The notes under the pieces: generated by a model | The model's input: the letters and a program-made list of their open reading frames with translations, nothing else | Told to the model about the DNA's origin: nothing | The model's database searches: none | In this document: positions 1-13,382 of the stretch, in pieces | How the letters are laid out: each line of letters opens with the position of its first letter | How positions within the stretch are numbered: the stretch's first letter is position 1 | Made by a program: the position numbers and the translations under genes | DNA from: Steinernema hermaphroditum | Lineage: Eukaryota; Nematoda; Chromadorea; Rhabditida; Steinernematidae | Length of the DNA: 38,592 bases | Assembly: GCA_030435675.1 (NCBI GenBank) | Contig: JAUCMV010000026.1 | Location: forward strand, 1-38,592 | Reading direction: 5' to 3'

Positions 1-872
1 CGTGCAGTTCTACAAGATCCAATCATAAAAATGCTATGGTACTTTGGAGCAAGAGGGTCAGATGCAGAGCTCTTTGTATGAACAAGGGCCCTGCTGTCTC
101 GAATTGAAAGTTTTGCAGGAAACTAAGATAGTCCACAGTAATCCCAACGGGAATAGGCGCGTTCGATCAGGCTCGTGCAGTTCTACAAGATCCAATCATA
201 AAAATGCTATGGTACTTTGGAGCAAGAGGGTCAGATGCAGAGCTCTTTGTATGAACAAGGGCCCTAGCTGTCTCGAATTGAAAGTTTTGCAGGAAACTAA
301 GATAGTCCACAGTAATCCCAACGGGAATAGGCGCGTTCGATCAGGCTCGTGCAGTTCTACAAGATCCAATCATAAAAATGCTATGGTACTTTGGAGCAGG
401 AGGGTCAGATGCAGAGCTCTTTGTATGAACAAGGGCCCTGCTGTCTCGAATTGAAAGTTTTGCAGGAAACTAAGATAGTCCACAGTAATCCCAACGGGAA
501 TAGGCGCGTTCGATCAGGCTCGTGCAGTTCTACAAGATCCAATCATAAAAATGCTATGGTACTTTGGAGCAGGAGGGTCAGATGCAGAGCTCTTGGTGTG
601 AGCAAGGGCCCTGCTGTCTCGAATTGAAAGTTTTGCAGGAAACTAAGATAGTCCACAGTAATCCCAACGGGAATAGGCGCGTTCGATCAGGCTCGTGCAG
701 TTCTACAAGATCCAATCATAAAAATGCTATGGTACTTTGGAGCAGGAGGGTCAGATGCAGAGCTCTTTGTATGAACAAGGGCCCTGCTGTCTCGAATTGA
801 AAGTTTTGCAGGAAACTAAGATAGTCCACAGTAATCCCAACGGGAATAGGCGCGTTCGATCAGGCTCGTGCA

Positions 873-890
873 GTTCTACAAAGATCCAAT
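873..890 (+). repeat. Monomer with one extra A in the conserved anchor
   Basis: The anchor reads CTACAAAGATCC instead of CTACAAGATCC, a one-base insertion in the otherwise almost invariant first block. The three following monomers carry unusual second-segment alleles for subarray A (AGTAAATCC, AGTAATTCC and AGGAAATCC, near 1005, 1179 and 1353), so this stretch is more diverse than the rest of A. Confidence 0.85.
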
Positions 891-1389
891 CATAAAAATG
901 CTATGGTACTTTGGAGCAGGAGGGTCAGATGCAGAGCTCTTTGTATGAACAAGGGCCCTAGCTGTCTCGAATTGAAAGTTTTGCAGGAAACTAAGATAGT
1001 CCACAGTAAATCCAACGGGAATAGGCGCGTTCGATCAGGCTCGTGCAGTTCTACAAGATCCAATCATAAAAATGCTATGGTACTTTGGAGCAGGAGGGTC
1101 AGATGCAGAGCTCTTTGTATGAACAAGGGCCCTAGCTGTCTCGAATTGAAAGTTTTGCAGGAAACTAAGATAGTCCACAGTAATTCCAACGGGAATAGGC
1201 GCGTTCGATCAGGCTCGTGCAGTTCTACAAGATCCAATCATAAAAATGCTATGGTACTTTGGAGCAGGAGGGTCAGATGCAGAGCTCTTTGTATGAACAA
1301 GGGCCCTAGCTGTCTCGAATTGAAAGTTTTGCAGGAAACTAAGATAGTCCACAGGAAATCCAACGGGAATAGGCGCGTTCGATCAGGCT

Positions 1390-1588
1390 CGTGCAGTTCT
1401 ACAAGATCCAATCATAAAAATGCTATGGTACTTTGGAGCAGGAGGTCAGATGCAGACTCTTTGTGCAGAGGGTCAGATGCAGAGCTCTTGGTGTGAGCAA
1501 GGGCCCTGCTGTCTCGAATTGAAAGTTTTGCAGGAAACTAAGATAGTCCACAGTAATCCCAACGGGAATAGGCGCGTTCGATCAGGCT
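1390..1588 (+). repeat. 199-bp monomer with 26-bp internal partial duplication
   Basis: Anchor-to-anchor distance is 199 bp rather than 173. Two degenerate copies of the palindrome-containing segment lie back to back: GGAGGTCAGATGCAGACTCT at 1441-1460, then GAGGGTCAGATGCAGAGCTC at 1468-1487. The first copy lacks one G of GAGGG and the AG of CAGAGCTC. The short homology GTCAGATGCAG at both copies suggests replication slippage or microhomology-mediated duplication. It is the only insertion of this size in the window. Confidence 0.95.
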
Positions 1589-4190
1589 CGTGCAGTTCTA
1601 CAAGATCCAATCATAAAAATGCTATGGTACTTTGGAGCAGGAGGGTCAGATGCAGAGCTCTTTGTATGAGCAAGGGCCCTAGCTGTCTCGAATTGAAAGT
1701 TTTGCAGGAAACTAAGATAGTCCACAGTAATCCCAACGGGAATAGGCGCGTTCGATCAGGCTCGTGCAGTTCTACAAGATCCAATCATAAAAATGCTATG
1801 GTACTTTGGAGCAGGAGGGTCAGATGCAGAACTCTTTGCATGAACAAGGGCCCTATCTGTCTCGAATTGAAAGTTTTGCAGGAAACTAAGATAGTCCACA
1901 GTAATCCCAACGGGAATAGGCGCGTTCGATCAGGCTCGTGCAGTTCTACAAGATCCAATCATAAAAATGCTATGGTACTTTGGAGCAGGAGGGTCAGATG
2001 CAGAGCTCTTTGTATGAACAAGGGCCCTGCTGTCTCGAATTGAAAGTTTTGCAGGAAACTAAGATAGTCCACAGTAATCCCAACGGGAATAGGCGCGTTC
2101 GATCAGGCTCGTGCAGTTCTACAAGATCCAATCATAAAAATGCTATGGTACTTTGGAGCAGGAGGGTCAGATGCAGAGCTCTTGGTGTGAGCAAGGGCCC
2201 TGCTGTCTCGAATTGAAAGTTTTGCAGGAAACTAAGATAGTCCACAGTAATCCCAACGGGAATAGGCGCGTTCGATCAGGCTCGTGCAGTTCTACAAGAT
2301 CCAATCATAAAAATGCTATGGTACTTTGGAGCAGGAGGGTCAGATGCAGAGCTCTTTGTGTGAGCAAGGGCCCTAGCTGTCTCGAATTGAAAGTTTTGCA
2401 GGAAACTAAGATAGTCCACAGTAATCCCAACGGGAATAGGCGCGTTCGATCAGGCTCGTGCAGTTCTACAAGATCCAATCATAAAAATGCTATGGTACTT
2501 TGGAGCAGGAGGGTCAGATGCAGAGCTCTTGGTGTGAGCAAGGGCCCTGCTGTCTCGAATTGAAAGTTTTGCAGGAAACTAAGATAGTCCACAGTAATCC
2601 CAACGGGAATAGGCGCGTTCGATCAGGCTCGTGCAGTTCTACAAGATCCAATCATAAAAATGCTATGGTACTTTGGAGCAGGAGGGTCAGATGCAGAGCT
2701 CTTTGTGTGAGCAAGGGCCCTAGCTGTCTCGAATTGAAAGTTTTGCAGGAAACTAAGATAGTCCACAGTAATCCCAACGGGAATAGGCGCGTTCGATCAG
2801 GCTCGTGCAGTTCTACAAGATCCAATCATAAAAATGCTATGGTACTTTGGAGCAGGAGGGTCAGATGCAGAGCTCTTGGTGTGAGCAAGGGCCCTAGCTG
2901 TCTCGAATTGAAAGTTTTGCAGGAAACTAAGATAGTCCACAGTAATCCCAACGGGAATAGGCGCGTTCGATCAGGCTCGTGCAGTTCTACAAGATCCAAT
3001 CATAAAAATGCTATGGTACTTTGGAGCAGGAGGGTCAGATGCAGAGCTCTTGGTGTGAGCAAGGGCCCTGCTGTCTCGAATTGAAAGTTTTGCAGGAAAC
3101 TAAGATAGTCCACAGTAATCCCAACGGGAATAGGCGCGTTCGATCAGGCTCGTGCAGTTCTACAAGATCCAATCATAAAAATGCTATGGTACTTTGGAGC
3201 AGGAGGGTCAGATGCAGAGCTCTTTGTGTGAGCAAGGGCCCTGCTGTCTCGAATTGAAAGTTTTGCAGGAAACTAAGATAGTCCACAGTAATCCCAACGG
3301 GAATAGGCGCGTTCGATCAGGCTCGTGCAGTTCTACAAGATCCAATCATAAAAATGCTATGGTACTTTGGAGCAGGAGGGTCAGATGCAGAGCTCTTGGT
3401 GTGAGCAAGGGCCCTGCTGTCTCGAATTGAAAGTTTTGCAGGAAACTAAGATAGTCCACAGTAATCCCAACGGGAATAGGCGCGTTCGATCAGGCTCGTG
3501 CAGTTCTACAAGATCCAATCATAAAAATGCTATGGTACTTTGGAGCAGGAGGGTCAGATGCAGAGCTCTTTGTATGAGCAAGGGCCCTATCTGTCTCGAA
3601 TTGAAAGTTTTGCAGGAAACTAAGATAGTCCACAGTAATCCCAACGGGAATAGGCGCGTTCGATCAGGCTCGTGCAGTTCTACAAGATCCAATCATAAAA
3701 ATGCTATGGTACTTTGGAGCAGGAGGGTCAGATGCAGAGCTCTTTGTATGAACAAGGGCCCTATCTGTCTCGAATTGAAAGTTTTGCAGGAAACTAAGAT
3801 AGTCCACAGTAATCCCAACGGGAATAGGCGCGTTCGATCAGGCTCGTGCAGTTCTACAAGATCCAATCATAAAAATGCTATGGTACTTTGGAGCAGGAGG
3901 GTCAGATGCAGAGCTCTTGGTGTGAGCAAGGGCCCTGCTGTCTCGAATTGAAAGTTTTGCAGGAAACTAAGATAGTCCACAGTAATCCCAACGGGAATAG
4001 GCGCGTTCGATCAGGCTCGTGCAGTTCTACAAGATCCAATCATAAAAATGCTATGGTACTTTGGAGCAGGAGGGTCAGATGCAGAGCTCTTTGTATGAAC
4101 AAGGCCCTATCTGTCTCGAATTGAAAGTTTTGCAGGAAACTAAGATAGTCCACAGTAATCCCAACGGGAATAGGCGCGTTCGATCAGGCT

Positions 4191-4363
4191 CGTGCAGTTC
4201 TACAAGATCCAATCATAAAAATGCTATGGTACTTTGGAGCAGGAGGGTCAGATGCAGAGCTCTTGGTGTGAGCAAGGGCCCTGCTGTCTCGAATTGAAAG
4301 TTTTGCAGGAAACTAAGATAGTCCACAGTAATCCCAACGGGAATAGGCGCGTTCGATCAGGCT
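4191..4363 (+). repeat. Reference monomer, left-hand (GGTGTGAGC) type
   Basis: A representative 173-bp copy used for internal numbering. Positions 1-33 hold the conserved anchor ending in CATAAAAATG. Position 34 is C here and A in many right-hand copies. Positions 35-66 are conserved. Positions 67-94 are the main variable segment, with palindromes AGAGCTCT and AGGGCCCT about 14 bp apart. Positions 95-138 are conserved from TCTCGAATTG to GTCCAC, except alternative bases at 106 and 109. Positions 139-153 are the second variable segment, around TCCCAACGGGA. Positions 154-173 are conserved (GGCGCGTTCGATCAGGCT). Confidence 0.95.
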
Positions 4364-4799
4364 CGTGCAGTTCTACAAGATCCAATCATAAAAATGCTAT
4401 GGTACTTTGGAGCAGGAGGGTCAGATGCAGAGCTCTTGGTGTGAGCAAGGGCCCTGCTGTCTCGAATTGAAAGTTTTGCAGGAAACTAAGATAGTCCACA
4501 GTAATCCCAACGGGAATAGGCGCGTTCGATCAGGCTCGTGCAGTTCTACAAGATCCAATCATAAAAATGCTATGGTACTTTGGAGCAGGAGGGTCAGATG
4601 CAGAGCTCTTGGTGTGAGCAAGGGCCCTGCTGTCTCGAATTGAAAGTTTTGCAGGAAACTAAGATAGTCCACAGTAATCCCAACGGGAATAGGCGCGTTC
4701 GATCAGGCTCGTGCAGTTCTACAAGATCCAATCATAAAAATGCTATGGTACTTTGGAGCAGGAGGGTCAGATGCAGAGCTCTTGGTGTGAGCAAGGGCC

Positions 4800-7700
4800 C
4801 AGCTGTCTCGAATTGAAAGTTTTGCAGGAAACTAAGATAGTCCACAGTAATCCCAACGGGAATAGGCGCGTTCGATCAGGCTCGTGCAGTTCTACAAGAT
4901 CCAATCATAAAAATGCTATGGTACTTTGGAGCAGGAGGGTCAGATGCAGAGCTCTTGGTGTGAGCAAGGGCCCTGCTGTCTCGAATTGAAAGTTTTGCAG
5001 GAAACTAAGATAGTCCACAGTAATCCCAACGGGAATAGGCGCGTTCGATCAGGCTCGTGCAGTTCTACAAGATCCAATCATAAAAATGCTATGGTACTTT
5101 GGAGCAGGAGGGTCAGATGCAGAGCTCTTGGTGTGAACAAGGGCCCCAGCTGTCTCGAATTGAAAGTTTTGCAGGAAACTAAGATAGTCCACAGTAATCC
5201 CAACGGGAATAGGCGCGTTCGATCAGGCTCGTGCAGTTCTACAAGATCCAATCATAAAAATGCTATGGTACTTTGGAGCAGGAGGGTCAGATGCAGAGCT
5301 CTTGGTGTGAGCAAGGGCCCTGCTGTCTCGAATTGAAAGTTTTGCAGGAAACTAAGATAGTCCACAGTAATCCCAACGGGAATAGGCGCGTTCGATCAGG
5401 CTCGTGCAGTTCTACAAGATCCAATCATAAAAATGCTATGGTACTTTGGAGCAGGAGGGTCAGATGCAGAGCTCTTTGTGTGAACAAGGGCCCTAGCTGT
5501 CTCGAATTGAAAGTTTTGCAGGAAACTAAGATAGTCCACAGTAATCCCAACGGGAATAGGCGCGTTCGATCAGGCTCGTGCAGTTCTACAAGATCCAATC
5601 ATAAAAATGCTATGGTACTTTGGAGCAGGAGGGTCAGATGCAGAGCTCTTGGTGTGAACAAGGGCCCTATCTGTCTCGAATTGAAAGTTTTGCAGGAAAC
5701 TAAGATAGTCCACAGTAATCCCAACGGGAATAGGCGCGTTCGATCAGGCTCGTGCAGTTCTACAAGATCCAATCATAAAAATGCTATGGTACTTTGGAGC
5801 AGGAGGGTCAGATGCAGAGCTCTTTGTGTGAGCAAGGGCCCTGCTGTCTCGAATTGAAAGTTTTGCAGGAAACTAAGATAGTCCACAGTAATCCCAACGG
5901 GAATAGGCGCGTTCGATCAGGCTCGTGCAGTTCTACAAGATCCGATCATAAAAATGCTATGGTACTTTGGAGCAGGAGGGTCAGATGCAGAGCTCTTGGT
6001 GTGAGCAAGGGCCCTGCTGTCTCGAATTGAAAGTTTTGCAGGAAACTAAGATAGTCCACAGTAATCCCAACGGGAATAGGCGCGTTCGATCAGGCTCGTG
6101 CAGTTCTACAAGATCCAATCATAAAAATGCTATGGTACTTTGGAGCAGGAGGGTCAGATGCAGAGCTCTTGGTGTGAACAAGGGCCCTATCTGTCTCGAA
6201 TTGAAAGTTTTGCAGGAAACTAAGATAGTCCACAGTAATCCCAACGGGAATAGGCGCGTTCGATCAGGCTCGTGCAGTTCTACAAGATCCAATCATAAAA
6301 ATGCTATGGTACTTTGGAGCAGGAGGGTCAGATGCAGAGCTCTTTGTGTGAACAAGGGCCCTGCTGTCTCGAATTGAAAGTTTTGCAGGAAACTAAGATA
6401 GTCCACAGTAATCCGAACGGGAATAGGCGCGTTCGATCAGGCTCGTGCAGTTCTACAAGATCCAATCATAAAAATGCTATGGTACTTTGGAGCAAGAGGG
6501 TCAGATGCAGAGCTCTTGGTGTGAGCAAGGGCCCTGCTGTCTCGAATTGAAAGTTTTGCAGGAAACTAAGATAGTCCACAGTAATCCCAACGGGAATAGG
6601 CGCGTTCGATCAGGCTCGTGCAGTTCTACAAGATCCAATCATAAAAATGCTATGGTACTTTGGAGCAGGAGGGTCAGATGCAGAGCTCTTGGTGTGAACA
6701 AGGGCCCTATCTGTCTCGAATTGAAAGTTTTGCAGGAAACTAAGATAGTCCACAGTAATCCCAACGAGAATAGGCGCGTTCGATCAGGCTCGTGCAGTTC
6801 TACAAGATCCAATCATAAAAATGCTATGGTACTTTGGAGCAGGAGGGTCAGATGCAGAGCTCTTTGTATGAACAAGGGCCCTATCTGTCTCGAATTGAAA
6901 GTTTTGCAGGAAACTAAGATAGTCCACAGTAATCCCAACGGGAATAGGCGCGTTCGATCAGGCTCGTGCAGTTCTACAAGATCCAATCATAAAAATGCTA
7001 TGGTACTTTGGAGCAGGAGGGTCAGATGCAGAGCTCTTGGTGTGAGCAAGGGCCCTGCTGTCTCGAATTGAAAGTTTTGCAGGAAACTAAGATAGTCCAC
7101 AGTAATCCCAACGAGAATAGGCGCGTTCGATCAGGCTCGTGCAGTTCTACAAGATCCAATCATAAAAATGCTATGGTACTTTGGAGCAGGAGGGTCAGAT
7201 GCAGAGCTCTTGGTGTGAGCAAGGGCCCTGCTGTCTCGAATTGAAAGTTTTGCAGGAAACTAAGATAGTCCACAGTAATCCCAACGGGAATAGGCGCGTT
7301 CGATCAGGCTCGTGCAGTTCTACAAGATCCAATCATAAAAATGCTATGGTACTTTGGAGCAGGAGGGTCAGATGCAGAGCTCTTGGTGTGATCAAGGGCC
7401 CTAGCTGTCTCGAATTGAAAGTTTTGCAGGAAACTAAGATAGTCCACAGTAATCCGAACGGGAATAGGCGCGTTCGATCAGGCTCGTGCAGTTCTACAAG
7501 ATCCGATCATAAAAATGCTATGGTACTTTGGAGCAGGAGGGTCAGATGCAGAGCTCTTGGTGTGAGCAAGGGCCCTGCTGTCTCGAATTGAAAGTTTTGC
7601 AGGAAACTAAGATAGTCCACAGTAATCCCAACGGGAATAGGCGCGTTCGATCAGGCTCGTGCAGTTCTACAAGATCCAATCATAAAAATGCTATGGTACT

Positions 7701-9490
7701 TTGGAGCAGGAGGGTCAGATGCAGAGCTCTTGGTGTGAGCAAGGGCCCTGCTGTCTCGAATTGAAAGTTTTGCAGGAAACTAAGATAGTCCACAGTAATC
7801 CCAACGGGAATAGGCGCGTTCGATCAGGCTCGTGCAGTTCTACAAGATCCAATCATAAAAATGCTATGGTACTTTGGAGCAGGAGGGTCAGATGCAGAGC
7901 TCTTTGTATGAACAAGGGCCCTAGCTGTCTCGAATTGAAAGTTTTGCAGGAAACTAAGATAGTCCACAGTAATCCCAACGGGAATAGGCGCGTTCGATCA
8001 GGCTCGTGCAGTTCTACAAGATCCAATCATAAAAATGCTATGGTACTTTGGAGCAGGAGGGTCAGATGCAGAGCTCTTGGTGTGAGCAAGGGCCCAGCTG
8101 TCTCGAATTGAAAGTTTTGCAGGAAACTAAGATAGTCCACAGTAATCCCAACGGGAATAGGCGCGTTCGATCAGGCTCGTGCAGTTCTACAAGATCCGAT
8201 CATAAAAATGCTATGGTACTTTGGAGCAGGAGGGTCAGATGCAGAGCTCTTGGTGTGAGCAAGGGCCCTGCTGTCTCGAATTGAAAGTTTTGCAGGAAAC
8301 TAAGATAGTCCACAGTAATCCCAACGGGAATAGGCGCGTTCGATCAGGCTCGTGCAGTTCTACAAGATCCAATCATAAAAATGCTATGGTACTTTGGAGC
8401 AGGAGGGTCAGATGCAGAGCTCTTGGTGTGAGCAAGGGCCCTGCTGTCTCGAATTGAAAGTTTTGCAGGAAACTAAGATAGTCCACAGTAATCCCAACGG
8501 GAATAGGCGCGTTCGATCAGGCTCGTGCAGTTCTACAAGATCCAATCATAAAAATGCTATGGTACTTTGGAGCAGGAGGGTCAGATGCAGAGCTCTTGGT
8601 GTGAGCAAGGGCCCAGCTGTCTCGAATTGAAAGTTTTGCAGGAAACTAAGATAGTCCACAGTAATCCCAACGGGAATAGGCGCGTTCGATCAGGCTCGTG
8701 CAGTTCTACAAGATCCAATCATAAAAATGCTATGGTACTTTGGAGCAGGAGGGTCAGATGCAGAGCTCTTGGTGTGAACAAGGGCCCTAGCTGTCTCGAA
8801 TTGAAAGTTTTGCAGGAAACTAAGATAGTCCACAGTAATCCCAACGGGAATAGGCGCGTTCGATCAGGCTCGTGCAGTTCTACAAGATCCAATCATAAAA
8901 ATGCTATGGTACTTTGGAGCAGGAGGGTCAGATGCAGAGCTCTTGGTGTGAGCAAGGGCCCAGCTGTCTCGAATTGAAAGTTTTGCAGGAAACTAAGATA
9001 GTCCACAGTAATCCCAACGGGAATAGGCGCGTTCGATCAGGCTCGTGCAGTTCTACAAGATCCAATCATAAAAATGCTATGGTACTTTGGAGCAGGAGGG
9101 TCAGATGCAGAGCTCTTGGTGTGAGCAAGGGCCCTGCTGTCTCGAATTGAAAGTTTTGCAGGAAACTAAGATAGTCCACAGTAATCCCAACGGGAATAGG
9201 CGCGTTCGATCAGGCTCGTGCAGTTCTACAAGATCCAATCATAAAAATGCTATGGTACTTTGGAGCAGGAGGGTCAGATGCAGAGCTCTTTGTGTGAACA
9301 AGGGCCCTAGCTGTCTCGAATTGAAAGTTTTGCAGGAAACTAAGATAGTCCACAGTAATCCGAACGGGAATAGGCGCGTTCGATCAGGCTCGTGCAGTTC
9401 TACAAGATCCAATCATAAAAATGCTATGGTACTTTGGAGCAGGAGGGTCAGATGCAGAGCTCTTGGTGTGAGCAAGGGCCCAGCTGTCTC
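4800..9490 (+). repeat. CCCAGCTG junction subtype cluster
   Basis: A third way of making the 173-bp length, GGGCCCAGCTG, occurs at about 4798, 8093, 8611, 8959 and 9479. Four of the five lie within 1.4 kb, at 3-, 2- and 3-monomer steps. A 174-bp relative, GGCCCCAGCTG, lies at about 5144. The cluster points to local spread of one junction allele inside subarray A. Confidence 0.8.
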
Positions 9491-11991
9491 GAATTGAAAG
9501 TTTTGCAGGAAACTAAGATAGTCCACAGTAATCCCAACGGGAATAGGCGCGTTCGATCAGGCTCGTGCAGTTCTACAAGATCCAATCATAAAAATGCTAT
9601 GGTACTTTGGAGCAGGAGGGTCAGATGCAGAGCTCTTGGTGTGAGCAAGGGCCCTGCTGTCTCGAATTGAAAGTTTTGCAGGAAACTAAGATAGTCCACA
9701 GTAATCCCAACGGGAATAGGCGCGTTCGATCAGGCTCGTGCAGTTCTACAAGATCCGATCATAAAAATGCTATGGTACTTTGGAGCAGGAGGGTCAGATG
9801 CAGAGCTCTTGGTGTGAGCAAGGGCCCTGCTGTCTCGAATTGAAAGTTTTGCAGGAAACTAAGATAGTCCACAGTAATCCCAACGGGAATAGGCGCGTTC
9901 GATCAGGCTCGTGCAGTTCTACAAGATCCAATCATAAAAATGCTATGGTACTTTGGAGCAGGAGGGTCAGATGCAGAGCTCTTGGTGTGAGCAAGGGCCC
10001 TGCTGTCTCGAATTGAAAGTTTTGCAGGAAACTAAGATAGTCCACAGTAATCCCAACGGGAATAGGCGCGTTCGATCAGGCTCGTGCAGTTCTACAAGAT
10101 CCAATCATAAAAATGCTATGGTACTTTGGAGCAGGAGGGTCAGATGCAGAGCTCTTGGTGTGAGCAAGGGCCCTGCTGTCTCGAATTGAAAGTTTTGCAG
10201 GAAACTAAGATAGTCCACAGTAATCCCAACGGGAATAGGCGCGTTCGATCAGGCTCGTGCAGTTCTACAAGATCCAATCATAAAAATGCTATGGTACTTT
10301 GGAGCAGGAGGGTCAGATGCAGAGCTCTTTGTATGAACAAGGGCCCTATCTGTCTCGAATTGAAAGTTTTGCAGGAAACTAAGATAGTCCACAGTAATCC
10401 CAACGGGAATAGGCGCGTTCGATCAGGCTCGTGCAGTTCTACAAGATCCAATCATAAAAATGCTATGGTACTTTGGAGCAGGAGGGTCAGATGCAGAGCT
10501 CTTGGTGTGAACAAGGGCCCTAGCTGTCTCGAATTGAAAGTTTTGCAGGAAACTAAGATAGTCCACAGTAATCCCAACGGGAATAGGCGCGTTCGATCAG
10601 GCTCGTGCAGTTCTACAAGATCCAATCATAAAAATGCTATGGTACTTTGGAGCAGGAGGGTCAGATGCAGAGCTCTTGGTGTGAGCAAGGGCCCTAGCTG
10701 TCTCGAATTGAAAGTTTTGCAGGAAACTAAGATAGTCCACAGTAATCCCAACGGGAATAGGCGCGTTCGATCAGGCTCGTGCAGTTCTACAAGATCCAAT
10801 CATAAAAATGCTATGGTACTTTGGAGCAGGAGGGTCAGATGCAGAGCTCTTGGTGTGAGCAAGGGCCCTGCTGTCTCGAATTGAAAGTTTTGCAGGAAAC
10901 TAAGATAGTCCACAGTAATCCCAACGGGAATAGGCGCGTTCGATCAGGCTCGTGCAGTTCTACAAGATCCAATCATAAAAATGCTATGGTACTTTGGAGC
11001 AGGAGGGTCAGATGCAGAGCTCTTGGTATGAACAAGGGCCCTATCTGTCTCGAATTGAAAGTTTTGCAGGAAACTAAGATAGTCCACAGTAATCCCAACG
11101 GGAATAGGCGCGTTCGATCAGGCTCGTGCAGTTCTACAAGATCCAATCATAAAAATGCTATGGTACTTTGGAGCAGGAGGGTCAGATGCAGAGCTCTTTG
11201 TATGAACAAGGGCCCTATCTGTCTCGAATTGAAAGTTTTGCAGGAAACTAAGATAGTCCACAGTAATCCGAACGGGAATAGGCGCGTTCGATCAGGCTCG
11301 TGCAGTTCTACAAGATCCAATCATAAAAATGCTATGGTACTTTGGAGCAAGAGGGTCAGATGCAGAGCTCTTGGTGTGAGCAAGGGCCCTGCTGTCTCGA
11401 ATTGAAAGTTTTGCAGGAAACTAAGATAGTCCACAGTAATCCCAACGGGAATAGGCGCGTTCAATCAGGCTCGTGCAGTTCTACAAGATCCGATCATAAA
11501 AATGCTATGGTACTTTGGAGCAGGAGGGTCAGATGCAGAGCTCTTGGTGTGAGCAAGGGCCCTGCTGTCTCGAATTGAAAGTTTTGCAGGAAACTAAGAT
11601 AGTCCACAGTAATCCCAACGAGAGTAGGCGCGTTCGATCAGGCTCGTGCAGTTCTACAAGATCCGATCATAAAAATGCTATGGTACTTTGGAGCAGGAGG
11701 GTCAGATGCAGAGCTCTTGGTGTGAGCAAGGGCCCTGCTGTCTCGAATTGAAAGTTTTGCAGGAAACTAAGATAGTCCACAGTAATCCCAACGGGAATAG
11801 GCGCGTTCGATCAGGCTCGTGCAGTTCTACAAGATCCAATCATAAAAATGCTATGGTACTTTGGAGCAGGAGGGTCAGATGCAGAGCTCTTGGTGTGAGC
11901 AAGGGCCCTAGCTGTCTCGAATTGAAAGTTTTGCAGGAAACTAAGATAGTCCACAGTAATCCCAACGGGAATAGGCGCGTTCGATCAGGCT

Positions 11992-12168
11992 CGTGCAGTT
12001 CTACAAGATCCAATCATAAAAATGCTATGGTACTTTGGAGCAGGAGGGTCAGATGCAGAGCTCTTTGTGTGAGCAAGGGCCCTGCTATCTGTCTCGAATT
12101 GAAAGTTTTGCAGGAAACTAAGATAGTCCACAGTAATCCCAACGGGAATAGGCGCGTTCGATCAGGCT
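11992..12168 (+). repeat. 177-bp monomer with hybrid length junction
   Basis: At 12080-12091 the junction reads CCCTGCTATCTG, which combines the 173-bp form (CCCTGCTG) and the 174-bp form (CCCTATCTG). Anchor spacing is 177 bp, 4 more than 173 and 3 more than 174. It looks like the product of a slightly misregistered exchange between the two length types. Confidence 0.9.
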
Positions 12169-13382
12169 CGTGCAGTTCTACAAGATCCAATCATAAAAAT
12201 GCTATGGTACTTTGGAGCAGGAGGGTCAGATGCAGAGCTCTTGGTGTGAGCAAGGGCCCTGCTGTCTCGAATTGAAAGTTTTGCAGGAAACTAAGATAGT
12301 CCACAGTAATCCCAACGAGAATAGGCGCGTTCGATCAGGCTCGTGCAGTTCTACAAGATCCAATCATAAAAATGCTATGGTACTTTGGAGCAGGAGGGTC
12401 AGATGCAGAGCTCTTGGTGTGAACAAGGGCCCTAGCTGTCTCGAATTGAAAGTTTTGCAGGAAACTAAGATAGTCCACAGTAATCCCAACGGGAATAGGC
12501 GCGTTCGATCAGGCTCGTGCAGTTCTACAAGATCCAATCATAAAAATGCTATGGTACTTTGGAGCAGGAGGGTCAGATGCAGAGCTCTTTGCATGAACAA
12601 GGGCCCTAGCTGTCTCGAATTGAAAGTTTTGCAGGAAACTAAGATAGTCCACAGTAATCCGAACGGGAATAGGCGCGTTCGATCAGGCTCGTGCAGTTCT
12701 ACAAGATCCAATCATAAAAATGCTATGGTACTTTGGAGCAGGAGGGTCAGATGCAGAGCTCTTGGTGAGAGCAAGGGCCCTGCTGTCTCGAATTGAAAGT
12801 TTTGCAGGAAACTAAGATAGTCCACAGTAATCCGAACGGGAATAGGCGCGTTCGATCAGGCTCGTGCAGTTCTACAAGATCCAATCATAAAAATGCTATG
12901 GTACTTTGGAGCAGGAGGGTCAGATGCAGAGCTCTTGGTGTGAGCAAGGGCCCTAGCTGTCTCGAATTGAAAGTTTTGCAGGAAACTAAGATAGTCCACA
13001 GTAATCCCAACGGGAATAGGCGCGTTCGATCAGGCTCGTGCAGTTCTACAAGATCCAATCATAAAAATGCTATGGTACTTTGGAGCAGGAGGGTCAGATG
13101 CAGAGCTCTTGGTGTGAGCAAGGGCCCTGCTGTCTCGAATTGAAAGTTTTGCAGGAAACTAAGATAGTCCACAGTAATCCCAACGGGAATAGGCGCGTTC
13201 GATCAGGCTCGTGCAGTTCTACAAGATCCGATCATAAAAATGCTATGGTACTTTGGAGCAGGAGGGTCAGATGCAGAGCTCTTGGTGTGAGCAAGGGCCC
13301 TGCTGTCTCGAATTGAAAGTTTTGCAGGAAACTAAGATAGTCCACAGTAATCCCAACGGGAATAGGCGCGTTCGATCAGGCT

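Noticed and set aside
21..40. CATAAAAATG as a TATA box or poly(A) signal
   Set aside because: It is neither TATAAA nor AATAAA, it occurs in every monomer, and it sits in no recognisable promoter or 3' end context.
142..152. TCCC-AAC-GGGA hairpin as a functional structure or terminator
   Set aside because: The stem is only four base pairs with a three-base loop, is broken in many right-hand alleles and has no T tract after it.
154..173. CENP-B box in GGCGCGTTCGATCAGGCTCG or around CCAACGGGA
   Set aside because: The box pattern NTTCGNNNNANNCGGGN needs A nine bases into the motif and CGGG at fixed spacing. The first site has G there and no CGGG; the second has CGGGA but no TTCG upstream.
129..173. 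tRNA gene or tRNA-derived fold using TTCGATC as a T-loop
   Set aside because: The bases flanking TTCGATC (GCGCG and AGGCT) do not pair as a T-stem, and I could not form an acceptor stem or anticodon arm.
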